In this document: positions 16,260 to 24,464 of the stretch, piece by piece
Position numbering within the stretch: position 1 is the stretch's first letter
Layout: each line of letters starts with the position of its first letter
Source of the DNA: Sorangiineae bacterium NIC37A_2
Lineage (GTDB): Bacteria; Myxococcota_A; Polyangia; Polyangiales; Polyangiaceae
Assembly (NCBI GenBank): GCA_002085155.1
Contig: NASX01000006.1
Span: 1 to 64,000, forward strand
DNA: 64,000 nt
Reading direction: 5' to 3'
Notes under the pieces: model-generated
Database searches by the model: none
Told to the model about the DNA's origin: nothing
Seen by the model: the letters and a program-made list of their open reading frames with translations, nothing else
Made by a program: the position numbers and the translations under genes

Positions 16260-16649
16260 TGCTCAATCCTCCTCGAATCAGTTTCTTGTCTTGGCCGAAT
16301 CCCTCCGCCCTTGTGACGGCCGGCCGGGTCACCCCTACGCTCTTGCCCCCGGGAGGCTTCCCCCTCCGGTGAGAAAAACGAGCTTCGGAACCGCGCAGGA
16401 GCGGTCATCCCACCCCACGCTGGGGCTGCAGAACGTCCCGAAACTCCACCTCTTTAGACGATTGTTTAACTTTTTAACATATCAAAATGCAGAAAGGGAG
16501 GGGCTTTCAGCAGACGTCCGCACCCTGTCTGCATCGCTCGACTCCATGGCGTCGGGAAGTCGAGCCTCTCCCTATGCTGCAGCCGAAGTGGCCGGGAAAC
16601 TTGCTTCCCGTAGCGCGCGGCCCACCGCGAGCGTACCGCTCCGCGGAGC
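16260..16649. other. Intergenic region with an AT-rich segment
   Basis: 390 bp upstream of the lipoprotein gene. A markedly AT-rich stretch at about 16450-16490 (GTTTAACTTTTTAACATATC) stands out in otherwise GC-rich DNA, with GTTTAAC/GTTAAA dyads. It looks like a promoter or regulator site, but I could not fit a standard -35/-10 pair with confidence. I see no coding sequence. Confidence 0.4.
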
Positions 16650-16823
16650 TCACTCGGACGGCGCGCGGAGGCCGATAGCTCGATGAGAGCCGTCGCAGAA
16701 AGGTTTGTTCTTTGATGCGCCGCAGCGACAGAAGGCGGCCTTGGTGCAGCGATCGATGGTGCGTCCGGTGCCGCTCACGATCTCCATGCTGCCCGGAGAC
16801 GAGGAGCGGACCGTCTCCTCCAC
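16650..16823 (-). CDS. CDGSH iron-sulfur domain protein, probably frameshifted at 5' end
   Basis: A 57-residue frame (GTG at 16823) ending with the full CDGSH motif: GRTIDRCTKAAFCRCGASKN then KPFCDGSHRAIGL. The C-x-C-x-n-C-x-x-x-H ligands for one 2Fe-2S cluster are all present. The natural N-terminus is probably in another frame: from ATG 16830 the phase reads MRRGGDGPLLVSG, which joins this family's expected GPLLVxG-xMEIVSGTG order if one base is removed near 16790. So either a sequencing indel or a young pseudogene. An AAAGGAG lies 13 nt above that ATG. Confidence 0.7.
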   Translation of the reverse strand: MEETVRSSSPGSMEIVSGTGRTIDRCTKAAFCRCGASKNKPFCDGSHRAIGLRAPSE

Positions 16824-16890
16824 GTCTCATGAGGCTGATGGTACTCCTTTCGGTCGCAGGGTGTGAGCACTAATGGTACCGTAGGTCCTT

Positions 16891-17784
16891 ATGGCTCCCT
16901 CGACGTCTCCCGCCGCTCCCGAGGCCCGTCCCCAACCGGCCGTCTTCTTCGGCCACGGCAGCCCCATGAACGCGCTCGAGGAGAATCGCTATACGAAAGC
17001 CTGGCGCAACTTCGGCGCAACCGTTCCAGTGCCGCGAGCGATCCTCGTCGTTTCGGCCCACTGGTACATCAACGCGACCGCCGTCACGGCCATGGCGCGC
17101 CCCCGCACCATCCACGATTTCTACGGCTTCCCGAAGCCGCTCTTCGACGTCCAATATCCCGCCCCCGGCAGCCCCGAGCTCGCCGAAGAGATCGCTGACG
17201 TCGTCCAGCCGACCCATGTCGGTCTCGACCACGATAGCTGGGGCATCGATCACGGAACCTGGTCCGTCCTCGTCCACGCTTTCCCGAAAGCGGACATCCC
17301 GGTCGTTCAGCTCTCCATTCACGCTCAGCGGGACTTCGACGCACACTTCGAACTCGGCATGCGCCTCGCGCCCCTCCGCGATCGCGGCGTGCTCATCGTC
17401 GGCAGCGGAAACGTCGTTCACAATCTCCGCGCCCTGAACTGGAGCGCACCGGAAGCCGCCTTCGACTGGAACAAGCGCTTCGATGAAACAGCGCGGAGTG
17501 CGCTCACCGAGGCCCCGAGCCGTGTCCCCGCTCTTCAGGCACATCCGGACTACAAGATGAGCTCGCCGACCCCGGACCATTTCATCCCGCTCCTCTACAT
17601 CGCTGGGCTCGCAGAGGCCGCCGGTCGACCTCTCAAGTCCCTCGTCGATGGTTACGCCTACGGTTCCCTCTCGATGGCCTCGTATACCCTCGACGCCGAG
17701 TGTCCGGTCGAAACGGGCGACACCCGCGCCGCTGCCGAGTTCCCCGATCCTGCGATCGTCCCGCCGGACGACACGAACGTCTAA
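16891..17784 (+). CDS. DODA-type extradiol dioxygenase (YgiD/LigB-like), cytosolic
   Basis: 297 residues. Class III extradiol dioxygenase fold as in 4,5-DOPA dioxygenase/YgiD: metal-site regions VFFGHGSPMNALE, ILVVSAHWYINATAV, IDHGTWSVL, VVQLSIHA and LIVGSGNVVHNL, and SPTPDHFIPLLY near the end. The family opens catechol rings with Fe2+ or binds Zn2+. The first 15 residues are a Pro/Ala/Ser linker with no export signal. A paralogue with an export signal lies 4 kb downstream (21049). The frame ends in an acidic tail (DPAIVPPDDTNV). Confidence 0.9.
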   Translation: MAPSTSPAAPEARPQPAVFFGHGSPMNALEENRYTKAWRNFGATVPVPRAILVVSAHWYINATAVTAMARPRTIHDFYGFPKPLFDVQYPAPGSPELAEEIADVVQPTHVGLDHDSWGIDHGTWSVLVHAFPKADIPVVQLSIHAQRDFDAHFELGMRLAPLRDRGVLIVGSGNVVHNLRALNWSAPEAAFDWNKRFDETARSALTEAPSRVPALQAHPDYKMSSPTPDHFIPLLYIAGLAEAAGRPLKSLVDGYAYGSLSMASYTLDAECPVETGDTRAAAEFPDPAIVPPDDTNV

Positions 17785-17807
17785 CATCTCAGCGGCTCAC
17801 GTTCACC

Positions 17808-18286
17808 ATGAGAGTTCATCTCGAGCGTATGACCCCCGCCACAGCTGCCGCCCTCCTCGAAGGGAAGCTTCCGCCGGACATCGCCGTCGCCGACGACTAT
17901 CCGACCGAGTTCTCCCAGGGCGTCGCGGCTCAAGTCGCGCACGCAGCGACCTCGGGCCCTACGTCATCGAATCACCGACTGAGCCTGTCGTCGTCGGAGA
18001 AATCGGCGGCGCGTTCACTGGCCCCGGTACCGTCGAGATCGGCTACGCGGTCGTCCGGTCCCATTTTGGCCGCGGCATCGCGACAGCAGCGGTTCGAGAG
18101 CTCGTTTCGATTCTGCGCGGCATGCCGGAGGTCGAGCGCATCGTGGCCCACACACCTTTCGATCACCCGGAGAGCGCGCGCGTAGTCGAAAAAGCCGGGT
18201 TCACGTTGGTAGGAGAGATCGAAGACTCCCATGAAGGGCAGACGATCCGCGTGCAGGAGTGGGAGCTCAGGATTGAACGCCCGTGA
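17808..18286 (+). pseudogene. GNAT acetyltransferase split by a frameshift
   Basis: The ATG at 17808 opens MRVHLERMTPATAAALLEGK, a typical GNAT N-terminus, in one frame to about 17945. The domain then continues one base out of phase: DLGPYVIESPTEPVVVGEIG, EIGYAVVRSHFGRGIATAAV (acetyl-CoA pyrophosphate loop) and VEKAGFTLVGEIEDSHEG to 18286. The switch lies in the GCAGCGACCTCGGG stretch around 17950. A single indel would restore a 158-residue enzyme. It may be a real inactivation or an assembly error. Confidence 0.8.
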
Positions 18287-18330
18287 GCGCGAGGCGCGAG
18301 CTCAGAGCCGGCAGAGGCGTAGGAGCGAAC

Positions 18331-18445
18331 CTGAGTGCTGGGTCGGACGACCGTGAGCGGAGCGAACCTGAGTGCTGGGTCGGACGACCGTGAGCGAAGC
18401 TGAGTGCTGGGTCGGACGACCGTGAACGAAGCTGAACAGCGGTCG
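18331..18445. repeat. Short tandem repeat after the acetyltransferase
   Basis: The unit begins CTGAGTGCTGGGTCGGACG and recurs at 18331, 18368 and 18400 (periods 37 and 32 bp), with a degenerate fourth copy at 18432. Units differ by loss of 5 bp in the GTGAGCGGAGCGAAC linker. The region is intergenic; GTGAGCG/GGGTCGG give weak dyads. No coding function is seen. Confidence 0.8.
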
Positions 18446-18486
18446 GCGAACCAAGCACGCGCGCCCCGCACCTCGGCGGAAGCGAT

Positions 18487-18972
18487 CTAGAACCGACCCA
18501 TCAGCCGCCAGTCCCACGCGAGGGACTCCCCTTGCCCGAGCGCATCCCAGCGCTCTTTGGCTCGGTCGAGAGCCACACAGGCGACTCGGATCTGCTCGTC
18601 GGACAGAAGCGCAGGCTCCGGTTCGAGTCCGCGGCCCGAGGTGCGTTGCCCGCTCCAGACTCTATGGGCCCAGGAGACCTTCAGTTCTGCAGGGAAGGTT
18701 CGGTCGGCGAAGCGACGGAGCGCCTTCAGCCCCGCGCGGCGATGGCGCTCGGGCTCGAGGAGCCGAAAGTCTTCGAACATCACTCCCTGATCCACCGCTG
18801 CCCAAAACCCATCCTGGAGGCCGAGCGCCTCTTCGACCGCTGCATGCGCGAGATCGTGAGGAATGGTTCGCCCGGTCTCCCGCGGCAAGCGGCGCAAGTC
18901 GGGCCCATGAGCGCGTCCCCTGACGACGATGTCGTGTCTCTCACCGGGCAGCTTCGAGAAGAGAATGAGCAT
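18487..18972 (-). CDS. Hypothetical protein
   Basis: 161 residues from the Met at 18972 (MLILFSKLPGERHDIVVRG); the frame continues to 19038 with an Arg/Trp-rich leader that I judge less likely. Recognisable features: a basic N-terminus, IPHDLAHAAVEEALGLQDGFW in the middle, then FEDFRLLEPERHR and a Trp-rich C-terminal helix. The HDLAHAAVE run recalls a small metal-binding or nuclease-like helix, but I do not know the family. Coding bias is good. It is isolated between repeats and the start of a divergent lipoprotein gene. Confidence 0.65.
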   Translation of the reverse strand: MLILFSKLPGERHDIVVRGRAHGPDLRRLPRETGRTIPHDLAHAAVEEALGLQDGFWAAVDQGVMFEDFRLLEPERHRRAGLKALRRFADRTFPAELKVSWAHRVWSGQRTSGRGLEPEPALLSDEQIRVACVALDRAKERWDALGQGESLAWDWRLMGRF

Positions 18973-19199
18973 GGGACGCCAAGGATAGCGCAGAAATGGT
19001 TCTCTCCTCGTCGTCCAGCGCATCAGGCCGAAGCTCACCAGCCACGTCTCGTCGATTGTCGCTTTTCAGCCGTGGAGGGGGTCATTTCTCCATCTCGGAC
19101 TGCTGAGCAGCGGACCAGGAGGGGACTACCTCGAAACAAACGTGCCGCAAAAAGCCCTGACGTTGCACATGAGAGGATCGGTGATAGAAGCCCCGCACC

Positions 19200-19787
19200 A
19201 TGCTTTGGGGTTTTTCTGTGCCGAGTCGTATTTCTATCCATCGTTCCGCCATTTGTGCGCTCTTGATTCTTCCCCTGGGGGCGCTCGCCTCCGGCTGTGA
19301 AGGAGATGATCCCTCGACTGATGACACCAGCCAGGGCGGTCACGGCGCCCAGGCTGGCGAGGAACCCACGGGCGGTCAGGGTGGACAGACATCCTCCGGT
19401 GGCCAGGGTGGACAGACATCCTCCGGTGGCCAAGGGGGCCAGGGTGGTCAGGGCGGCAGCGACTCGGAGATGGACAAGATCAAAAAGGAGCTCGAGAGCC
19501 TGCGCAACGAAACGAGGAAGCTCGCCGAGGAGAACCTCACGTGCAGCAAGGACTCCGATTGCGACGCTGTCGCCTTCGGCGACAAGCCCTGCGGCGGCCC
19601 CTGGGATTACCTCCCCTACTCGAAGACCGGTGAAAGCGTCGACGAGCTCCTCGAGACCGCTGAAGAGCTCCGCAAGCTCGAGGATCAGTACAACAAGGAC
19701 GCGGGCATCAGCTCGGACTGCGCCTACGTCGTGAAGCCGGAAACCGAGTGCGCCTCGAAGAAGTGCGTCGCGGTGACCGAGGAGTGA
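19200..19787 (+). CDS. Lipoprotein with Gly/Gln repeats and Cys-rich C-terminal domain
   Basis: About 195 residues. N-terminal signal with hydrophobic core ICALLILPLGALASGC; Cys near residue 33 (27 if the GTG at 19218 is used) is the lipidation site. A repeat linker follows, made of GGQGGQTSS units encoded by two near-identical 27-bp copies. Then a helical segment (EMDKIKKELESLRNETRKL) and a small domain with paired Cys (TCSKDSDCDAVAFGDKPCGG, SSDCAYV, ETECASKKC). Myxobacterial GGQGGQ-type lipoproteins look like this; the function is unknown. The ATG sits in a CCCC-N-GGGGTTTTT hairpin, so the GTG start may be the true one. Confidence 0.75.
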   Translation: MLWGFSVPSRISIHRSAICALLILPLGALASGCEGDDPSTDDTSQGGHGAQAGEEPTGGQGGQTSSGGQGGQTSSGGQGGQGGQGGSDSEMDKIKKELESLRNETRKLAEENLTCSKDSDCDAVAFGDKPCGGPWDYLPYSKTGESVDELLETAEELRKLEDQYNKDAGISSDCAYVVKPETECASKKCVAVTEE

Positions 19788-19844
19788 AGAAGTAGGGCGG
19801 AGCGCCTCCCCGCTCCCCAAACTGCGCCGGGTCGACTACAAGGG

Positions 19845-21032
19845 ATGGCGAATCGCGTGAAACTGTCGCGTCCCATCTTCCTTGTGTCGGCCGCCCTGGC
19901 TTCGCTCTGCGTGAGTGCCCTCGCCTCCCCGGCGCTCGCCGATCCTGCGCCCGCCTCTGCTCCATCGAAGGAGCCTCCGCCGAAGAAGAAGCTCTACTTC
20001 CATAGTGAGCTCGATTACGGGAGCGACAGCCAGTTCCATCCCATCCAGGCGTCGATTCACGTCTCCTTCGACATCTTGAGGAGCGCTTCTTACCAGAGTA
20101 ATCCCTTCGAGATCGACTACGAGACGGCGTTCTCAAACGTCGCTCATAACATCGCGCATCCTTTCGACGCGATCGAGGGGACCGGAGGCGCTGATGAGTT
20201 CATCGCGCACGAGATCTTCCCTTACAAAGGGCTGAGCGGCGAATACGGACAATGGATCCCGAACTATTCGCTGCACATGATCGGCGAGGGCCTGCTCTAT
20301 CGGAAGCTCTCGAGCTGGTACGAGGCGCACAACGTCCCCGCTCCGCGCCTCGTCGGGCTCCTGAACCTGGCCGCGGCGCAGTTCATGAACGAAGTCTCTG
20401 AAAACGGTAGCTTCACCGGGCCCAACTCCGATCCTGTCGCCGATTTTTTCATCTTTAATCCCCTCGGCTACATCCTCTTCTCCTTCGATCCCGTGGCCGA
20501 GTTCTTCTCGACCACGGTGAAGACGAGCTACTGGCCCGACCAAGCAGCCATCGACATCACGAGCGGTCGCTTGCTCAACGTCGGGAGCAACTACAGCTTC
20601 AAGATCCAACTCCCGCTCACCGACTGGCGCCTGTTCTACTACACCGGCTCGAGCGGCCTGCTCGGTCTCTCCGTCCCGATCTCCCGAACGGAGAACATCT
20701 CCTTGGGCGGCGGCACGCGCATGTTCACGATGAACCCGCGCTACACGGACGCCGGCGGGCGCACGATGATTCCCGACGATCTCCAGCCGGAGCTCGGCGT
20801 CTTCTGGGACCGAAACGATTCGCTGCTCGCCTCGCTCATCCTCTCGGGCCCCGAGCACCCACGCATCGCCGTGAACGTCTACCCCGGCCTCCTCCATTTC
20901 CAGGGATTTACAGCGGGATTCTTCGCTGCCGCGGGGCACTACGACGGCCTCTCCGCGGGCGTGACCTTCTCCTGGACGCCCCTTGGCCTCGGCTTCGGCA
21001 TGAACGAGCGCACGAGCCAACAGTGGCTATGA
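19845..21032 (+). CDS. Exported protein, probably outer-membrane (DUF3943-like)
   Basis: 395 residues. Signal peptide (MANRVKLSRPIFLVSAALAS, cleavage near ALADPAPA) and a Pro/Lys-rich linker, followed by NIAHPFDAIEG, IAHEIFPYKGLSGEYGQWIPNY, MIGEGLLYRKLSSWYEAHNVP and FSTTVKTSYWPDQA. The C-terminal third has alternating hydrophobic residues and ends GLGFGMNERTSQQWL, consistent with a beta-barrel or membrane-associated beta-domain. The layout (HP..Y, WE/GE, NP..N) is reminiscent of DUF3943 outer-membrane proteins, but I am not certain. It lies 16 bp before the exported dioxygenase and may share its transcript. Confidence 0.7.
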   Translation: MANRVKLSRPIFLVSAALASLCVSALASPALADPAPASAPSKEPPPKKKLYFHSELDYGSDSQFHPIQASIHVSFDILRSASYQSNPFEIDYETAFSNVAHNIAHPFDAIEGTGGADEFIAHEIFPYKGLSGEYGQWIPNYSLHMIGEGLLYRKLSSWYEAHNVPAPRLVGLLNLAAAQFMNEVSENGSFTGPNSDPVADFFIFNPLGYILFSFDPVAEFFSTTVKTSYWPDQAAIDITSGRLLNVGSNYSFKIQLPLTDWRLFYYTGSSGLLGLSVPISRTENISLGGGTRMFTMNPRYTDAGGRTMIPDDLQPELGVFWDRNDSLLASLILSGPEHPRIAVNVYPGLLHFQGFTAGFFAAAGHYDGLSAGVTFSWTPLGLGFGMNERTSQQWL

Positions 21033-21048
21033 TGTTCCGAAGCTGTTC

Positions 21049-21972
21049 ATGGGCAAGCCTCATCCGCGCCGCCACTTCCTGACCTCCCTCGGGGGAGCTG
21101 CTCTCGCTGTCCCCTTCGGGTGTCGAGGACGCGGCGCAACAGACAGTCTCGAAGAGGAGAGCCGGACCACAGTTCATAAACAAGAGCCGAGCCCCGGCCG
21201 CATGCCCGTGCTCTTCGTGGGCCATGGCTCGCCCATGAACGTCATCGAGGACAACCGCTGGAGCCAAGGTTTCGCCGCGCTCCGGGAGCTCATACCGAGG
21301 CCGCGAGCGATCCTGGCTGTTTCCGCGCACTGGTTCGTGGACGGAACCTACCTGACCGACAACAGCCGTCCGAAGACGATCCACGATTTTTCCGGCTTTC
21401 CCCGGGCTCTCTACGAGATCGATTATCCCGCCCCCGGGAGCGTCGACCTCGCGAAACGCGTGCGCACGATGCTCGGCGAGGAGCGCGCGGCGCTCAGCAG
21501 CGAATGGGGCCTCGACCACGGCACCTGGAGCGTCCTTCGGCGCATGTACCCCGAAGCGAACATCCCCGTCCTCCAGCTCAGCATCCACCGCCGCCTCGCT
21601 CCCGCTCGTCATCACGAGCTCGGACGCAGCCTCGCCGAGCTGCGCGAAGAAGGCGTCTTGATCCTCGGCAGCGGCAACATTGTCCACAACCTGCGCGACG
21701 CCTTCCAGCGCATGCAGACGGGCTCTACCGAAACGCCCGACTGGGCGCGACGCTTCGATGACTCGGTCCAGAGTATCGTCACGCGGCACGACACGAAGAG
21801 CCTCCTCTCCCTCTGGCCCTCGGACGACGGTCGCCTCGCTCATCCATCACCGGATCATTGGCTCCCGTTGATCTACGCCCAGGCCGCGACCGACGACCGA
21901 GATCGCGTCCGTTTTCCGACGGAGGGCTTCGACATGGGTTCGGTCTCGATGAGGAACATTCTCTTCGGGTAA
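21049..21972 (+). CDS. DODA-type extradiol dioxygenase with Tat-like/lipoprotein signal
   Basis: 307 residues, a paralogue of the protein at 16891. The catalytic fold begins at residue 50: VLFVGHGSPMNVIEDNRW, ILAVSAHWFVDG, LDHGTWSVLRR, ILGSGNIVHNLRDAF, and SPDHWLPLIYA. The N-terminus reads RRHFLTSLGGAALAVPFGCRG: a twin-Arg and hydrophobic segment ending in a Cys, so it is probably exported by Tat and may be lipid-anchored. A folded metalloenzyme would fit Tat export. Start ATG at 21049. The export signal is absent from its paralogue, so the two act in different compartments. Confidence 0.88.
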   Translation: MGKPHPRRHFLTSLGGAALAVPFGCRGRGATDSLEEESRTTVHKQEPSPGRMPVLFVGHGSPMNVIEDNRWSQGFAALRELIPRPRAILAVSAHWFVDGTYLTDNSRPKTIHDFSGFPRALYEIDYPAPGSVDLAKRVRTMLGEERAALSSEWGLDHGTWSVLRRMYPEANIPVLQLSIHRRLAPARHHELGRSLAELREEGVLILGSGNIVHNLRDAFQRMQTGSTETPDWARRFDDSVQSIVTRHDTKSLLSLWPSDDGRLAHPSPDHWLPLIYAQAATDDRDRVRFPTEGFDMGSVSMRNILFG

Positions 21973-22066
21973 CTCCTCGTCCTACACGCAGCGACGCGCA
22001 CAGGACGAACCCCAGCGCCGGCTTTCTCACCCCGACCGCGGAGGTACGGCAGGACGCGGGCGCCCT

Positions 22067-23191
22067 TCAAGGCAACGCCATCACCTCGAGGATCTCGAGC
22101 TCAAGGTAGGCATAGTCGCCTTCCGGCGGGGCGTAGCGGCCTTCTCCGCGCGTCGCGAGGCGCAGGGGGCCCCGGATTCCGTACTCGCGGAGGGGCGTCG
22201 ACCAGCGCGCCGGGGTCATCGTCTTCCCGTCTTCGCCGAGCATGGGTCGATCGTCGGACCAGAAGTCGACGAGAGCTCCTGATTCGTCGAAGACGAGAAC
22301 GGCGCGGACCGTGTGAGGGCCGTTCGTGAGTGTGGCTTCGACACGAAGCGGGTCGAGCTCGCGCCAGGCGATTCTCGAATCGAGGAGCGCTCCGGGCGCG
22401 AAGATCGACATGTCGTTCAGGATCGTCACGGTCTCGGTTCTCATCGCCTCGGGCCCTTGCAGGTCGACCGCCGGAATCATCGAGAGCACCCGCACCCGCA
22501 TGCCTGCGTCGTTCGCCCCGTAGGCGTGCAGCACGTCGACCGGAAGCCCCGCGCGTTTCGCGTCCATCCAGAAATAGCGCCGAATCGAGTCGTAGAAGTT
22601 CACCTGCTCGGCCTCGAAGGACATCCAATCGGTCCTCTCTGACGAGCGGATCCTCCCCTTCATGCGCGCGCGAAAGCCGAGGGGCCGCGGCTGCCCCACG
22701 GCGCCCACGAAGCGCAGGTAGCGCTGAACCGGAGACGGCAAGGGCGCGAGGTCCTCCTCGGTCACGACCTTCGGCGGAGGGGCGCTCGCCATCCGCTCCA
22801 TGCTCTCGTGCACCAGTCGCTCGTATTCCGTGCGCAGCCCAAAAGGCCCCCAGGCGAAAGCTCCGTAGATGACACCCGCAAGGAGCAGCCCATTCGCCAC
22901 AGTCCCGAAGCGCGCATCGCTCCAGGAGCAACAGATGACCATCTGCGACGCGACGAGCCCCAGCGCTCCCAAGGCCCAGAACCACCTGGGTGCGAAGAAG
23001 AGCGCAGCGACCGTGAGCGCGATCAAGATCGCCGCAATCAACCACAAGATCCCCATCGGACGCGCAATCGGCGCTCGGAGCTGCTCGAGGGGCGCGAGCC
23101 CGAAAGCCTTCACAAACCCGAGGAGGTGGATCAACCCATGCCCCAAGACAACCACGGCAAAGACGGCGCGCAGCATGAACTCACAAGACAC
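22067..23191 (-). CDS. DUF6544-like membrane-linked protein
   Basis: 374 residues. N-terminal part (1-120) with four hydrophobic helices (FAVVVLGHGLIHLLGFVKAF as the first, then ILWLIAAILIALTVAALFF). The soluble C-terminal part (about 150-370) starts with LPSPVQRYLRFVG, followed by FEAEQVNFYDSIRRYFWMDAK, MRTETVTILNDMSIFAPGALL, IAWRELDP and FWSDDRP. This order of motifs is that of DUF6544-type proteins (putative lipid/hydrophobic ligand binders). Function unknown. Its start has no obvious partner gene. Convergent with the dioxygenase gene at 21972. Confidence 0.75.
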   Translation of the reverse strand: MSCEFMLRAVFAVVVLGHGLIHLLGFVKAFGLAPLEQLRAPIARPMGILWLIAAILIALTVAALFFAPRWFWALGALGLVASQMVICCSWSDARFGTVANGLLLAGVIYGAFAWGPFGLRTEYERLVHESMERMASAPPPKVVTEEDLAPLPSPVQRYLRFVGAVGQPRPLGFRARMKGRIRSSERTDWMSFEAEQVNFYDSIRRYFWMDAKRAGLPVDVLHAYGANDAGMRVRVLSMIPAVDLQGPEAMRTETVTILNDMSIFAPGALLDSRIAWRELDPLRVEATLTNGPHTVRAVLVFDESGALVDFWSDDRPMLGEDGKTMTPARWSTPLREYGIRGPLRLATRGEGRYAPPEGDYAYLELEILEVMALP

Positions 23192-23333
23192 CAGCTCGCG
23201 GCCGAGGTCGAGAGACGATGAGAGTGAGCGCAGGCTTTGCGCGTTGGTTCAGCCAAGCGCTAGGTCACTCTGAGTCAACGGGCGGCGCCACAGGCTCAGG
23301 AGCGTTCGCTGCGCCCTCCGCCGCGCCCTTCGC

Positions 23334-23810
23334 TCAAGGCGCCGGCTCACCCTGCGCTTGAGGGTCCGTCTTACCGTGCGCTTCAGGCGCCGGCTCACCC
23401 TGCGCTTGAGGGTCCGTCTTACCGTGCGCTTCAGGCTCCGTCCCACCCTTCGCTTCAGGGTCCGTCTCGCCGTCCGCGCTCGGAGCCGAGTTTTGCGCTG
23501 AAGGGTTTGCTGTACTGCGCGGGACACAGGTGAAGCCGACGCTCAGTTTCTCGCACACCTGATCCTGTCGACACGCCGGGTCACAGGTCACCGCGACGCA
23601 AAGGCCCGATTCCTTGTCGCAGACCTTCCCCCCGGAACACTGCCCCCAGCAGGCCCCAGTGACGGCACGATTCACAGCGTTCGCCGACACAAGCGCCGCC
23701 GCCCCCGCCAGAGCTGCCCCCGGTGAGGATCCGGTTGAACGCGGCGCACACCCCTCAGCCGCGCCGACCACTAGCACGCAAGAAGCCCAAAGAAGTCGCG
23801 TCGGTATCAT
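23334..23810 (-). CDS. Lipoprotein with Cys domain and 16-residue acidic repeats
   Basis: 158 residues from the ATG at 23810. Signal peptide MIPTRLLWASCVLVVGAAEG ends in a lipobox-like AEGC. A small Cys-rich region follows (GACWGQCSGGKVCD, LCVAVTCDPACRQDQVCEKL), EGF-like or dickkopf-like in spacing. The C-terminus is a repetitive acidic tail of 16-residue units (GEPAPEAHGKTDPQAQ), listed as a DNA repeat. The remaining frame upstream of 23810 lacks a signal peptide and is unlikely to be translated. Function unknown; probably surface-exposed. Confidence 0.75.
   Translation of the reverse strand: MIPTRLLWASCVLVVGAAEGCAPRSTGSSPGAALAGAAALVSANAVNRAVTGACWGQCSGGKVCDKESGLCVAVTCDPACRQDQVCEKLSVGFTCVPRSTANPSAQNSAPSADGETDPEAKGGTEPEAHGKTDPQAQGEPAPEAHGKTDPQAQGEPAP
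23341..23436. repeat. Tandem copies of a 48-bp unit in the lipoprotein tail
   Basis: Two adjacent identical 48-bp copies (23341-23388 and 23389-23436), with diverged units beyond (to about 23475). 48 bp encode 16 residues, so unit-number change would not shift the frame. Likely a slippage hot spot. Confidence 0.85.
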
Positions 23811-23947
23811 GAATTCACTCTCTGCGCGCGGCCCCACGTACACCTCCGCCCTGGGCGATGCTAACCAAGGGAGATGGCGCAAGGCAACGCTTCGCTCGAA
23901 GCCACTCTCGTTCGGATGATCGACCATGCGTCCGAAGGGTTGTCCCT

Positions 23948-24460
23948 GTGAAGACTTGGGTGGCGCTCTTGCGCGCGGTGAATGTCGGCGGGTTTACGCT
24001 CGAGATGGCCGCGGTGCGCGCGGCCTGTGAGGCAGCGGGTTTTTTGGACGTACGGACCTATATCGCGAGCGGGAACGTCGTTGTGCGCAAGGCGGGCGAC
24101 GAGAGGAAGGTGAAGCGGGAAGTCGAAGCGGCCCTCACGAAACTCGCCAGTAAGCAGGTCGACGTCCTCGTGCGCACGGGCGCGGAGCTCGAGACGGTCC
24201 TCGCGAAGAATCCCTTCGCCAAGTCCGCCCCGAATCGCGTCGTCGTTCTCTTCCTCAACGAGGCGCCGCCCGCCGACGTCCTAAAGACCGCCAAGAATGT
24301 CCAAGGCGAGCGCATCGCCCTCGGTCAGCGCGAGATCTACATCGACTACACCGACGTCGGCGGCCAAGGAAAATCGAAGCTCCAGCTCCCCGCGGCCAAG
24401 ACCGGGACTGGACGCAACATCAACACCGTCGCCAAGCTCGCGGTGATGGCGAAAGAGTAG
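23948..24460 (+). CDS. DUF1697 family protein
   Basis: 170 residues from GTG 23948. Family landmarks: WVALLRAVNVGG at the start, FLDVRTYIASGNVVV, FAKSAPNRVVVLFLN, and the end QLPAAKTGTGRNINTVAKLAVMA (in short: TGTGRN-x-NTVxKL). The whole domain is present, of the usual length (about 175). The biochemical function of DUF1697 is unknown. The frame extends upstream to 23858, but no start is better placed than the GTG. It converges on the AKR gene with 4 bp between stops. Confidence 0.88.
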   Translation: MKTWVALLRAVNVGGFTLEMAAVRAACEAAGFLDVRTYIASGNVVVRKAGDERKVKREVEAALTKLASKQVDVLVRTGAELETVLAKNPFAKSAPNRVVVLFLNEAPPADVLKTAKNVQGERIALGQREIYIDYTDVGGQGKSKLQLPAAKTGTGRNINTVAKLAVMAKE

Positions 24461-24464
24461 GCCC

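Noticed and set aside
23249-23527. Arg/Leu repeat protein (RRTLKRR units) on the minus strand
   Set aside because: Another phase of the 48-bp lipoprotein repeat; no start context and an implausible composition.
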